From Phycisphaeraceae bacterium (GTDB lineage Bacteria; Planctomycetota; Phycisphaerae; Phycisphaerales; SM1A02), in assembly GCA_019636735.1 (NCBI GenBank), contig JAHBWY010000002.1, positions 310,001-374,000 of the forward strand: a stretch of 64,000 nt of DNA, in the 5' to 3' direction. Numbering within the stretch: the stretch's first letter is position 1; each line of letters opens with the position of its first letter. Under the pieces are notes generated by a model that saw only the letters and a program-made list of their open reading frames with translations, searched no databases and was not told where the DNA came from. Of the stretch, positions 46,539 through 55,369 are shown one piece after another. Both the position numbers and the translations under genes were made by a program.

Positions 46539-47312
46539 ATGAGCACAGTCCTTCGAACCAAGCGATCGAAGCGCCTCTTCGCCACAAGCGTCCTTGCGGT
46601 GCTCTGGGGAACGACTCCGCCGTTGTGGGGCTTTGTTCTGCTGGCGTACCTCGGGCCGTTCTCCGAGTGGCTCCGCTCCGATCCCGACCGTGGGATCGTG
46701 ATCTTCGTCGCGGTGTTCATTCTGGCCGCCGGCACGGGCATGCTGCCGACCTATGCCCAGGCGATCCTCGGCGGCTGGGCCTTCGGATTCACCCGCGGCT
46801 TCACCGCGTCGATCATCGGCTTCGTGGGTGGCGCCTTCGTGGGGTGGTGCATCTCCCGACTCGTGGCGGGGAAGGGCGTGGAGGGCTGGCTTGACTCCAA
46901 GCCCAAGGCACGCGTGGTGCGCGAAGCGCTCGTCAATGAGGGCTATTGGCGCACGCTCCTCATCGTGACACTGCTTCGCGTGCCGCCGAACTCGCCATTT
47001 GCGCTCACGAATCTGGCGATGTCCGCGAGCGGCGTCCGACTCTGGCCCTACCTGATCGGTACGGCGATCGGGATGGCGCCCCGGACCGCAGTCGCCTGCT
47101 GGATCGCCGCCGAGGGCGCCAGTCACGCCGAGGACATCCAGTCGCTTGTCCGTGAGAAGGGACTGGGAATGGCCTTCGTCGGCGTGGTGATCATGGCCGT
47201 CTGCCTCGGCGCCATCAGTCTCATCGGTCGCGCCGCGCTGCGACGCGCCATGCGAACACCCGGAGGGAAGGCCTCGCCCCCGGCGGGTCCGGCGGACCGT
47301 CCGACGGCCTGA
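46539..47312 (+). CDS. TVP38/TMEM64-family membrane protein (VTT domain)
   Basis: A 257-residue protein with about six membrane helices and the VTT/SNARE-associated signature: AILGGWAFGFTRGFTASIIGFVGGAFVG, split over residues about 75-102, and LLRVPPNSPFALTNLAMS. Members are related to DedA proteins and may flip or transport lipids or anions; no substrate is known. The N-terminus is basic and the C-terminus short and Pro-rich. It lies 34 bases before the methyltransferase gene. Confidence 0.88.
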   Translation: MSTVLRTKRSKRLFATSVLAVLWGTTPPLWGFVLLAYLGPFSEWLRSDPDRGIVIFVAVFILAAGTGMLPTYAQAILGGWAFGFTRGFTASIIGFVGGAFVGWCISRLVAGKGVEGWLDSKPKARVVREALVNEGYWRTLLIVTLLRVPPNSPFALTNLAMSASGVRLWPYLIGTAIGMAPRTAVACWIAAEGASHAEDIQSLVREKGLGMAFVGVVIMAVCLGAISLIGRAALRRAMRTPGGKASPPAGPADRPTA

Positions 47313-47346
47313 AGGGGCCGCGGCGCTTCGTTACCATCACCGTTCC

Positions 47347-48381
47347 ATGTCGAATTCCGCCACGGCTGTTGCTTCACCTCGTCCGCCACTTCGTTCCAAG
47401 TCCAGGCCCTCGGCGGCGGGGACTCGCAGTGCCACGCCGAAGCGTCGGACCTCGACGGCGAAGTCGCGACGCGCGCCGGGTGCGGCAGAGTCGACCGCGA
47501 GCGCACGCCCGACCGAGCGGACTTCGAAGGCGCCCAAGGCGAGAGCATCTCGACGGCGCAAGAGTGAACGCTCGCCGCGCCGCGCCTGGCGGAATGCCTC
47601 GAACTCCGATCCGCGCGAGCTCTACGAACTGGCAGTGCAGAGTCCCGACAACGAGGCGGACTTCATTGAGCGCGTCTTTCGAAAGCTTCGCGGCCGTGCG
47701 CCGGTGACACTGCGCGAGGACTTCGCGGCGAGCTTTGCGCTGGCCGCCGAGTGGGTGCGTCGGAATCCGCAGCATCGAGCGATCGGGATCGACCTCGACC
47801 CAGAAGTGCTCGCGTGGGGGCAGCGTCACCGCGCTGGTGAGCGGACCGCCGAGGAGCTGGGGCGCATCCGACTGGCGCAGGCTGACGCCGCCACCTTTCG
47901 CGGTCCATCGGTCGATGTCGTCGTCGCGCTCAACTTCAGCTACTTCGTCTTCAAGAGCCGCGCGGCCCTGCGGCGCTACTTTGCCAACGCCCACAAGGCG
48001 CTGGTGCGCGACGGCGTGCTCATCCTCGATGCGTACGGTGGGTATGAGAGCTGGTCGGTCATGGAAGAGGAGCGCAACCTCGACGGCTTCACCTATGTGT
48101 GGGACCAGGCGATGGTCAATCCCATCACCAACGAGGTGGTCAATCACATCCACTTCCGATTCCCCGACGGCAGCGAGATCAAGCGGGCGTTCACCTATGA
48201 CTGGCGCCTCTGGACGCTCGCGGAAATCCGAGAGGTCCTCGCCGAAGCAGGCTTCAGCCGCAGCACCGTCTACTGGGAAGGGACCGAGCGACGAAGCGGC
48301 GAAGGAAATGGTGTCTTCAAGCCGAGCGATCGCGGGGAGCCCTGCGCCGGCTGGATCGCCTACATCGTGGCGGAGCGGTAG
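47347..48381 (+). CDS. Class I SAM-dependent methyltransferase with a basic, histone-H1-like N-terminus
   Basis: A 344-residue protein. Residues 1-85 are Ser/Arg/Lys/Ala/Pro-rich low complexity, much like the tails of top6B and the HhH-like protein. The methyltransferase follows, with LREDFAASFALAAEWVRR (motif I region), AIGIDLDPEVL (acidic residue binding SAM ribose) and VDVVVALNFSYFVFKSR. Substrate is unknown, with aromatic/hydrophobic loops such as SYFVFKS. The basic segment could bind nucleic acid, which would fit an rRNA or DNA target, but this is conjecture. Confidence 0.8.
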   Translation: MSNSATAVASPRPPLRSKSRPSAAGTRSATPKRRTSTAKSRRAPGAAESTASARPTERTSKAPKARASRRRKSERSPRRAWRNASNSDPRELYELAVQSPDNEADFIERVFRKLRGRAPVTLREDFAASFALAAEWVRRNPQHRAIGIDLDPEVLAWGQRHRAGERTAEELGRIRLAQADAATFRGPSVDVVVALNFSYFVFKSRAALRRYFANAHKALVRDGVLILDAYGGYESWSVMEEERNLDGFTYVWDQAMVNPITNEVVNHIHFRFPDGSEIKRAFTYDWRLWTLAEIREVLAEAGFSRSTVYWEGTERRSGEGNGVFKPSDRGEPCAGWIAYIVAER

Positions 48382-48489
48382 CCGCAGCCGCAGGTCGTCA
48401 TACGCCGACGCAGTCCTCGAACCCTCGGAGCCACCATTGGCCGCATGGGGAGCGACATTGCCGACGCGGGGCCTCCTATCATTCCGCTC

Positions 48490-49509
48490 ATGACCCGCCC
48501 GTCGCTGCTCGGCCAGGAAGCCACCGCCGCCCACGCCTGGGTGGCGGCTCGCCTTGCCGAAGAGCTTGGTCAGGTCGAGCGCATCTTCGATGAGCAACTT
48601 GTCAGTGATCTCCCCGAGGTCAACGAGCTCTGTCGCTATGTCGAGCGCTACCGCGGCAAGATGCTGCGTCCTTCACTCATGGTCCTGAGCGGCATGGCGG
48701 CGCGCGGGGGCACGGACCCCGATGCCGTCACCGAGCGTCACCGAATGATCGGCGCCGTCGTCGAGATGATTCACATGGCCACGCTCGTGCACGACGATGT
48801 GCTCGATGATGCGGAGATCCGTCGCCGGGGCCGCACCGTGAACAGCCTCCGCGGGAATGAGACGGCCGTGATCCTCGGCGACTACCTCATTTCGAACGCC
48901 TTCCACCTCTGCTCCCGCGCGGGAGAGCCGTGGATCAATCTGGCCCTCGGCGAAATCACGAACACGCTGTGTGAGGGCGAACTGGTGCAGCTCGCGCATC
49001 GCGACGATCTGGCCCTTGATGAGTCGCGCTACTTCGACATCGTGCGTCGGAAGACAGCGTCACTGGTCGCCGCCTGCTGCCGCATTGGTGCCAGGCTTTC
49101 CGGCGCCAACGAAGCGCTCTGTCAGGCGCTGGGCGACTTCGGCCACGACCTTGGCGTAGCGTTCCAGATTCAGGATGATCTCCTCGACCTCGAGGGCCAT
49201 CCGGACATCGTCGGCAAGAGTCTCGGCCGCGACCTTGCCAAGGGAAAACTCACGCTGCCGGTCATTCTCCACCTCGGCGCAGCCTCGGCCGATCGTCGCC
49301 GCCATGATGCGGCGCTCGCCCTCGTGACCCAGCGCGATGTCCAAGGCCTGCTCGCGGCGATGCGGGCCAGCGGGTCGCTCGATCGGGCTCGTGAGCGGGC
49401 GATGGACCTCGTCGCCCGCGCTCGGGCGAGGCTGTCGCTCCTGCCTCCGGGCCCGGCGCATGACTTCTTGGCCGATGCCGCAGCGAGTGTCGTTCGACGC
49501 GACGCGTGA
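48490..49509 (+). CDS. Long-chain polyprenyl diphosphate synthase
   Basis: A 339-residue enzyme of the trans-prenyltransferase family that condenses isopentenyl diphosphate units to C40-C50 chains for quinones. The two Asp-rich motifs are LVHDDVLDDAEIRRRG (first) and FQIQDDLLDLEG (second), and KMLRPSLMVLSG comes before the first. The small residues before the first motif suggest a longer product. ATG at 48490 avoids the upstream 45 bases. The gene is convergent with the thioredoxin-like gene. Confidence 0.92.
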   Translation: MTRPSLLGQEATAAHAWVAARLAEELGQVERIFDEQLVSDLPEVNELCRYVERYRGKMLRPSLMVLSGMAARGGTDPDAVTERHRMIGAVVEMIHMATLVHDDVLDDAEIRRRGRTVNSLRGNETAVILGDYLISNAFHLCSRAGEPWINLALGEITNTLCEGELVQLAHRDDLALDESRYFDIVRRKTASLVAACCRIGARLSGANEALCQALGDFGHDLGVAFQIQDDLLDLEGHPDIVGKSLGRDLAKGKLTLPVILHLGAASADRRRHDAALALVTQRDVQGLLAAMRASGSLDRARERAMDLVARARARLSLLPPGPAHDFLADAAASVVRRDA

Positions 49510-49572
49510 CGCGGACAGATCAGCGCCGTCACGAGCGCCCGGAACGCGTTCTCATCTTCATCCCCGGGGATC

Positions 49573-50835
49573 TCAATAGCGCTGCCGGACATCGCGCCCG
49601 CCACCACCCTGGCGCGGCGGAGGAGCCGATCGCTTCCAGCTTCGATCGGGCGAACTGCCGCTCTTCTTCGCCTTGACGAGTTCGCGATTGGCGGAAATGA
49701 GCTTCTGCATCACATCATTGGTGAGCTGATTGGGGCCTCCCTGCCATCGGACCACTCCGTCAGAAGAGACGACGACGCAGTGGGGGATGCCGCGCACTTC
49801 GAAGAAGCCCTGGAGGCGCGCCTGTGGATCGATGGCGAGGGCGTACTTGAAGTCTCGCTCCTTCAGCTTGCGATCGCGGAAGCCCTGCTCGAACTTCGAC
49901 TTGCTCTCGTTCGAGATTCCGACGATGCAGGCGTCGGCACCGAAGCGGTCGGCGAGCTGGTTCATGTGGGGAATCGCCTGAATGCAGGGCCCGCACCATG
50001 TGGCCCAGAAGTCGATGACAACCAGGCGATCGCCCGGGGTCGGCTGGGCCGTGATCCACGATTCGATCACGAATTCAGGCATCGGCGTGCCCCGGCGGTC
50101 AGCGGCGCTTCCTACGGCGTCGCGGAAGGTGGGGAACTCGACGCGGGCGTCGCCGGCCGGCCGCGCGGGAGGCGGAGCGGCATCGGATTCGCGCGTCTCC
50201 TTGTTGAGATGCTCGACTGCGGCGCGAACGCCTTCCGGAGTGAGCCCCGCGTACCGAACGGCGCCATTGCGGTCGACGACGAGGTTCACGGGTCTCCGCC
50301 AGACTCCGAGTTCGTCGCAGAAACTTCCGTCCGAGTCGATGAGGCCGATCCACCCATCAAGGGCGGGCTCGAGCTGTCGTCGTCCCTGGTCCGCGGCCTC
50401 GGGCACATGAAGAAGGAAGACGACTGGTACTTCGCTGACATCCTTGAGCTGCGTCCGCAGTTGATCGACGGACCCGCGCCATGATCCTCGTGTCGTGAGG
50501 CTCTGAATGACCACGACCCGCCCTCGCAGTGCTTCGACCGAGAGCGGCTCACTTCCGATCCACTCGACACCGTCGGCGGGCACAGGCGGCATTGCGAAGC
50601 CGATGTTCCGATCAAGCGCTGCGCGGTCGGCCTGATCCAGTCGAAGCTGGAATCGAGGCTGGGCGACAGGGTCTTCGGGGCCGCGCTGAAGCGAGCCTGG
50701 AGTCCTCGGTCCTCGTCCCCCGGGGGCGCCCTGGGCGAGCGCGACTGATGGCAGAAGCGCCACGGAGAGAAGGGCGCACGCGACTCCACGCATTGAGGTG
50801 AGGCCGGAGAATCTCGTGGGGAAGGAGTGGCTCAT
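49573..50835 (-). CDS. Exported protein with two thioredoxin-like domains, one redox active
   Basis: A 420-residue protein with a signal peptide (ALLSVALLPSVALAQG, cut near residue 35). The first thioredoxin-like domain (about 95-210) lacks the cysteines: GSWR occupies the position where CxxC would lie (VIQSLTTRGSWRGSVDQL). The second domain (about 250-385) has VVIDFWATWCGPCIQAIPH with Cys281 and Cys284 and resembles TlpA/ResA. The last 35 residues are basic and Gly/Arg-rich. The inactive first domain may bind substrate. No cytochrome c maturation gene is nearby. Confidence 0.85.
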   Translation of the reverse strand: MSHSFPTRFSGLTSMRGVACALLSVALLPSVALAQGAPGGRGPRTPGSLQRGPEDPVAQPRFQLRLDQADRAALDRNIGFAMPPVPADGVEWIGSEPLSVEALRGRVVVIQSLTTRGSWRGSVDQLRTQLKDVSEVPVVFLLHVPEAADQGRRQLEPALDGWIGLIDSDGSFCDELGVWRRPVNLVVDRNGAVRYAGLTPEGVRAAVEHLNKETRESDAAPPPARPAGDARVEFPTFRDAVGSAADRRGTPMPEFVIESWITAQPTPGDRLVVIDFWATWCGPCIQAIPHMNQLADRFGADACIVGISNESKSKFEQGFRDRKLKERDFKYALAIDPQARLQGFFEVRGIPHCVVVSSDGVVRWQGGPNQLTNDVMQKLISANRELVKAKKSGSSPDRSWKRSAPPPRQGGGGRDVRQRY

Positions 50836-50913
50836 GCGTGGGCGTCCAGAGTTTGAGTGAGCGGCGTCGCCAGGCCCATCAGAGGCCGGAGCGACCCTTG
50901 GAACACGGGCATC

Positions 50914-51828
50914 CTACGCCCTTGTTCCCATGGACTGATCAATGGAATCGCCGCCGTGCCGGGGGTGCAGCGGAGCGTTATCGATGAGCCGAACGCCACC
51001 GACGCGGGCCGCCACGAGCGCCCGCAGGCGTTCGACGGGTGTCGACGCGCCCGGGGCGTTCAGGGAGTCCTCCTCACGGATGACCGCATAGTCGACTTCG
51101 AATCCCTCGGCGACCAGCAGATTGGTCATGGCCTCCTCGATCTCGGTGAGCGCGAGGTGCTTCAACTCTCGAGCGAGTTGGATCGCGCGCCAGGGTGCCG
51201 TCGCGCGTCGGCGATCTTCGGCGGAGAGGTAGCGGTTGCGACTGCTCATCGCGAGGCCGTCATGCTCCCGCACCGTGGGCGCAACAGAAAGTTCGAGGTG
51301 ACGAAGCGGGCTCTCAATCGGCGCGTCGGCGGCCGCCCGCTGCGCCATCTGATCGATGACCCGCCACTGCTGCCAATCCTTCTCGCCGAAAATGGCGACT
51401 CTCGGAGCCGCGAGTTCGAAGAGTCTCGCGACCACAAGACAGACTCCGCCGAAGTGGCCCGGTCGAATGCGATCTTCAAGGGCTGGCGTCGTCGCCGCCT
51501 GCGGCAGGGGAAAGTGCTCCGCGGCGCGTGCGGCGGCGTCGGGGCCGTCGGGGTAGATCTCCTCCGGAGGTGGTGCGAAGATCACATCGGCGCCGGCGGC
51601 CTTTGCAACGACCGAATCGGCCTCGAGCGTGCGCGGATAGCGCGCGAAGTCCTCGTGCGGCGCGAACTGCGTCGGATTCACGAAGATCGAGACCAGCACC
51701 GGACCCACCCTCCGGCGCCGCGCCTCTCGAATGAGCGAAGCGTGACCATCGTGCAGCGCTCCCATCGTCGGGACGAGCGCGCCGTTCGGCCAGCGCTGAA
51801 GCGCTCGACGGTCCGAGATGATCTCCAT
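50914..51828 (-). CDS. panC: Pantothenate synthetase
   Basis: A 304-residue enzyme that joins pantoate and beta-alanine with ATP hydrolysis to AMP in pantothenate (vitamin B5) synthesis. The PTMGALHDGHASLI motif (HxGH nucleotide-binding), FGEKDWQQ (usually KDYQQ) and MSSRNRYL (the KMSKS-like loop) are present. The KDW variant is minor. The upstream gene on the other side is the Fe-S operon, with no panB in the window. Confidence 0.95.
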   Translation of the reverse strand: MEIISDRRALQRWPNGALVPTMGALHDGHASLIREARRRRVGPVLVSIFVNPTQFAPHEDFARYPRTLEADSVVAKAAGADVIFAPPPEEIYPDGPDAAARAAEHFPLPQAATTPALEDRIRPGHFGGVCLVVARLFELAAPRVAIFGEKDWQQWRVIDQMAQRAAADAPIESPLRHLELSVAPTVREHDGLAMSSRNRYLSAEDRRRATAPWRAIQLARELKHLALTEIEEAMTNLLVAEGFEVDYAVIREEDSLNAPGASTPVERLRALVAARVGGVRLIDNAPLHPRHGGDSIDQSMGTRA

Positions 51829-51942
51829 GGGCCGTCACACTACCGCCCCAACGGATGGCCGCGATTCGCGGTTCAGGGCTCAAATCCGGAAGCCAAGGTC
51901 CGTGGAAGTCCGCCGAGAGGACGCGGTTTCCATGGCGATGCA

Positions 51943-51968
51943 TATACTCCCGTTGAGAACGATTCTCA
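51943..51968 (+). promoter_or_regulatory. Palindromic operator candidate and -10 box upstream of iscS
   Basis: TATACT at 51943-51948 resembles a -10 box. TGAGAACGATTCTCA at 51954-51968 is a palindrome of 6-bp arms about a 3-base centre and would cover the transcription start. It matches the Fur-like 7-1-7 pattern TGATAATNATTATCA at 10 of 14 fixed positions. No clear -35 box lies at the right spacing, and no iscR gene is visible. Iron- or Fe-S-dependent repression is thus plausible. Confidence 0.45.
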
Positions 51969-52076
51969 GCGACCAAGGAATCTTGGAACAGTGGTCGTCG
52001 AATCGTCTGTACGAGTGTTCAAGGCGCCTCCTCGGGGCCTTTCTCAGAGTCTTCCCTTTCAGTGCACGACACCCCT

Positions 52077-53315
52077 ATGGCTCCCAAGCTTCCCATCTAC
52101 ATGGACCATGCCGCCACCACCCGCTGCGATCCGCGCGTGGTCGAGGCGATGCTTCCCTACTTCACCGAGCGCTTCGGCAACGCCGCCAGTCGCAATCACA
52201 AGTTCGGCTGGGAGGCGGAAGACGCCGTCGAAGCCGCGCGTGACCAGGCCGCCGCGCTGATCGGCGCGAGTTCGAAGGAGATCATCTGGACCTCCGGCGC
52301 GACCGAGAGCAACAACCTGGCGATCAAGGGCGCCGCTCGCATGTATGCGAAGGCCGGCGACGGCCAGACTGGACGCGGCCACATCATCACCTCGGTCCTT
52401 GAGCACAAGGCGGTCCTTGATCCGTGCAAGCGACTCCAGCGCGAGGGCTTCGAGGTCACCTTCCTCGAGCCCGGCGCTGACGGCATCATTTCGGCGGCGA
52501 TGGTGAAGGCCGCGCTGCGCCCCGACACGATCCTCGTCTCCCTCATGTGGGCGAACAACGAGATCGGCACCATCAACGAGATTCCCGCGATCGGCGCACT
52601 CTGCCACGAGCGCGAGATCATCTTCCACACCGATGCGACGCAGTGGGTCGGCAAGATGCCCACCGATGTCGAGCGGGACAACATCGACCTCATGAGCTGG
52701 TCGGGCCACAAGATCTACGGCCCCAAGGGGGTCGGCGCTCTTTATGTCCGCCGCCGCAAGCCCCGCGTGCGCCTCGAGGCGCTCATGGATGGTGGCGGCC
52801 ACGAGCGCGGCATGCGCAGCGGCACGCTGAATGTGACGGGCATCGTCGGCTTCGGCAAGGCGTGCGAGCTCTGCGCCGCCGAGATGGACCGCGACGGCCA
52901 GCGCCTGCTCGGACTTCGTCAGAAGCTCGAGCGCGAGCTCGCCTCGAAGCTTGAGGTGGTGCAGGTCAATGGTCACGCCGAGCGTCGGCTGCCGCACATC
53001 ACCAACATCTCCTTCGGCTTCGTCGAGGGTGAGAGCCTGCTCATGGGCATCAAGGACATCGCATGCAGCAGCGGCTCCGCCTGCACCAGCGCCAGTCTTG
53101 AGCCGAGCTATGTGCTCAAGAGCCTGGGCGTGGGAGACGAACTCGCCCATAGTTCGCTGCGTCTCTCGCTCGGCCGTTGGACCACCGAGGAGGAGGTCGA
53201 CTACGCGATCGCCGGGATCGTGAAGGCCGTCAACCACCTCCGCACCATGAGCCCGCTCTACGATCTCCACAAGGAAGGCATCGATATCTCGAAGATCCAG
53301 TGGCAGGCCCACTGA
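52077..53315 (+). CDS. iscS: Cysteine desulfurase IscS
   Basis: A 412-residue PLP enzyme that takes sulfur from cysteine for Fe-S clusters and tRNA thiolation. The PLP lysine is Lys212 in [12 protein letters not shown], and the catalytic cysteine is Cys336 in [17 protein letters not shown], nearly identical to E. coli IscS. ATG at 52077 is used because [15 protein letters not shown] matches the family start; an in-frame GTG at 52062 is possible. It leads the iscU/iscA genes. The palindromic element lies about 110 bases upstream. Confidence 0.95.
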   Translation: MAPKLPIYMDHAATTRCDPRVVEAMLPYFTERFGNAASRNHKFGWEAEDAVEAARDQAAALIGASSKEIIWTSGATESNNLAIKGAARMYAKAGDGQTGRGHIITSVLEHKAVLDPCKRLQREGFEVTFLEPGADGIISAAMVKAALRPDTILVSLMWANNEIGTINEIPAIGALCHEREIIFHTDATQWVGKMPTDVERDNIDLMSWSGHKIYGPKGVGALYVRRRKPRVRLEALMDGGGHERGMRSGTLNVTGIVGFGKACELCAAEMDRDGQRLLGLRQKLERELASKLEVVQVNGHAERRLPHITNISFGFVEGESLLMGIKDIACSSGSACTSASLEPSYVLKSLGVGDELAHSSLRLSLGRWTTEEEVDYAIAGIVKAVNHLRTMSPLYDLHKEGIDISKIQWQAH

Positions 53316-53375
53316 GCTTCGTTTCTCCGCTCGCACCCACCGGCCCTCGTGGCCGCACCATGAAGGACTGAACCC

Positions 53376-53810
53376 ATGGCCTACAGCGACAAGGTCATCG
53401 ACCACTACAACAACCCGCGGAATGTCGGCAGTTTCGGCTCCAGCAAGGATGTGGCGACGCGCAAGGATGTCGGCGTCGGAATCGTCGGCGCCCCCGAGTG
53501 CGGCGATGTCATGCAGCTCCAGATCAAGGTAAGCGACAAGGGCGTCATCGAGGACGCCAAGTTCAAGTGCTTCGGCTGCGGCTCGGCGATTGCGTCGAGC
53601 TCCCTCGCCACCGAGTGGATCAAGGGCAAGCAGGTTGACGAGGCGCTCGCGATCAAGAACACGCAGATTGTCGAAGAGCTGAGCCTTCCGCCGGTCAAGA
53701 TCCACTGCTCGGTGCTCGCCGAGGATTCGATCCGAACTGCCATCGCCGACTGGAAGAAGAAGAATGGCGTCGCCGAGGCGAAGAAGCCGCAGGCCGCGAA
53801 CACGCACTGA
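53376..53810 (+). CDS. iscU: Iron-sulfur cluster scaffold protein IscU
   Basis: A 144-residue scaffold on which the cluster is assembled. The three ligand cysteines are in GAPECGDVMQL, FKCFGCGSAIASS and VKIHCSVLAED. The Asp after the first Cys is also conserved. LPPVK, the HscA chaperone contact motif, is present (SLPPVKIHC), although hscA and hscB are not in the window. The C-terminus is extended with Lys/Ala. AAGGA lies about nine bases before the start. Confidence 0.95.
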   Translation: MAYSDKVIDHYNNPRNVGSFGSSKDVATRKDVGVGIVGAPECGDVMQLQIKVSDKGVIEDAKFKCFGCGSAIASSSLATEWIKGKQVDEALAIKNTQIVEELSLPPVKIHCSVLAEDSIRTAIADWKKKNGVAEAKKPQAANTH

Positions 53811-53903
53811 CTGCCTCACCCGGGCCGCGGTGTCGGCCCAAGTTCACTCGCGGGTGTTCTTCACCCGCCCCGTCCGCACTCGCTAATTTTCAAGGACCGA
53901 TTC

Positions 53904-54350
53904 ATGCCCGTCAATGTGACCGAAACCGCCGTCCGTGAGATCGCCTCGATCGTCCGCCAGCAGGGGCTCGACGCGGAGAAGATCCGCCTTCGCGTGGGCG
54001 TGAAGGGCGGCGGCTGCTCCGGCTTCAGCTATCTGCTCGATCTCACCGAAGTGCAGAAGGACAACGATGAGGTGTGGGAATACACCTTCGCCCTCGCTCC
54101 GGTGGCCAAGAAGGAGTCGGGAGTCACGGTCAGCGCCTCGGCGGCGGCGTCAAGCCAGGGCGGAGCGACCGCCACGGCCACCCATTCGGCCGAGTCCTTC
54201 ACCCTGCGCGTGATCTGCGATCCGAAGAGCTACCTCTATCTCAACGGCACCACGATCGACTTCAAGGACGAGCTCATGGGCCGTGGTTTCGTCTTCAACA
54301 ACCCGAATGCCACGACCACCTGCGGCTGCGGCTCAAGCTTCGCGGCCTGA
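53904..54350 (+). CDS. iscA: A-type Fe-S carrier (IscA/HesB) with an internal insertion
   Basis: A 148-residue A-type carrier that passes Fe-S clusters to targets. Ligand cysteines are Cys38 in KGGGCSGFSY and Cys140, Cys142 in TCGCGSSF. Usual members have about 107 residues; the extra length comes from an insert of about 36 residues (62-97), Ala/Ser/Thr-rich, between the YTFALAP strand and FTLRVICDPKSYLYLNG. The insert lies in a place that is normally a short turn. It is the last gene of the operon and is followed by a terminator. Confidence 0.9.
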   Translation: MPVNVTETAVREIASIVRQQGLDAEKIRLRVGVKGGGCSGFSYLLDLTEVQKDNDEVWEYTFALAPVAKKESGVTVSASAAASSQGGATATATHSAESFTLRVICDPKSYLYLNGTTIDFKDELMGRGFVFNNPNATTTCGCGSSFAA

Positions 54351-54388
54351 GCCGCCTCCGAGGTCAGCTTCGCCCGGCTTCCAAGCGC

Positions 54389-54419
54389 GCCCCCGTCGAC
54401 CTTTCGGCGGGGGCCTTTT
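54389..54419 (+). terminator. Rho-independent terminator of the isc operon
   Basis: GCCCCCGTCGA and TCGGCGGGGGC pair as an 11-bp stem (one G-U) with a CCTT loop, followed by CTTTT. It is the clearest intrinsic terminator in the window. Confidence 0.85.
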
Positions 54420-54532
54420 CATGCGCGCTCCGGTACCCTTGGCGACTTGAGCGCCCAAGGGGGCGCGATCGAGCATCCCGCGCGGCGCCAAGGCGTGCTG
54501 GGGATGCACATGCACCTTCAGAGAGAATCGTC

Positions 54533-55285
54533 ATGAGCCAGACTCGAGTTCTTGTGGTCGAAGATGACGCCGCGATCCGACGCGGACTTGTGGATGCTCT
54601 GGAGTTCCAGGGCTACCAGACGATTGAAGCGGGGGATGGAGAAGCCGCCGTGGCGCAGGCCCTCGAGTCGGCGCCGGACCTCGTGATTCTTGACTGCATG
54701 CTTCCCAAGCAATCGGGTTTCGACGCGCTCAAGGCGATCCGCGCTTCGCGCCCGACGCTTCCTGTGATCATGGTGACCGCGCTCGGCGCAGAGAATGAAC
54801 GGGTCACCGGACTCTCACTCGGGGCGGACGATTACATCGTGAAGCCGTTCTCACTCCGGGAGCTGCTCGCGCGCGTCGAGGCGGTGCTGCGGCGTTCTCC
54901 CGGCCGACCTTTGGATGTCACGCAACTCAGTGACGGTGCCGTGACAGTGGACCTCGCCCGGCGGGTCGTGGAGGCAGTGTCCAATGGTCAGGGTGCGCCC
55001 GTGTCGTCGCCAGCTTCCGAGCGAGCCGCGAGCGAGAGCTCAATTTCCGAGCGGGATGTGGGCATTCTGCGCCACTTGGCCGCCCATCGGACGCGCGTGG
55101 TGGAACGGGATGAACTCCTCCAGGTCGTCTGGGGTCTCGACCCCCGCAATCTCGAAACGCGGACCGTCGACATGCAGATTGCGAGGCTCCGGGAACGCAT
55201 CGCCTCGGCGGGCGCTCGCAGCGAGTGGATCGCCACCGCGCGCGGGAAGGGCTATCGTCTGGGGAGTGAGATCACCGTGCGATAG
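54533..55285 (+). CDS. OmpR-type response regulator
   Basis: A 250-residue regulator. The receiver domain has Asp11-Asp12, phosphoacceptor Asp54 (LVILDCMLPKQSG) and Lys104 (GADDYIVKPFSLREL). The winged-helix domain (about 150-250) ends with VDMQIARLRERI and WIATARGKGYRLG, characteristic of OmpR/PhoB. The linker between domains (about 125-160) is longer than usual and Ser/Ala-rich. It precedes the histidine kinase gene. Regulon is unknown. Confidence 0.95.
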   Translation: MSQTRVLVVEDDAAIRRGLVDALEFQGYQTIEAGDGEAAVAQALESAPDLVILDCMLPKQSGFDALKAIRASRPTLPVIMVTALGAENERVTGLSLGADDYIVKPFSLRELLARVEAVLRRSPGRPLDVTQLSDGAVTVDLARRVVEAVSNGQGAPVSSPASERAASESSISERDVGILRHLAAHRTRVVERDELLQVVWGLDPRNLETRTVDMQIARLRERIASAGARSEWIATARGKGYRLGSEITVR

Positions 55286-55369
55286 CCACGGACGGTGGAT
55301 GGGCCGCGGGAGCTCCCGTCGTACGGCGCATCACCCTCGGCCACGATCACTCGGAAGCGGACGCTCTCC

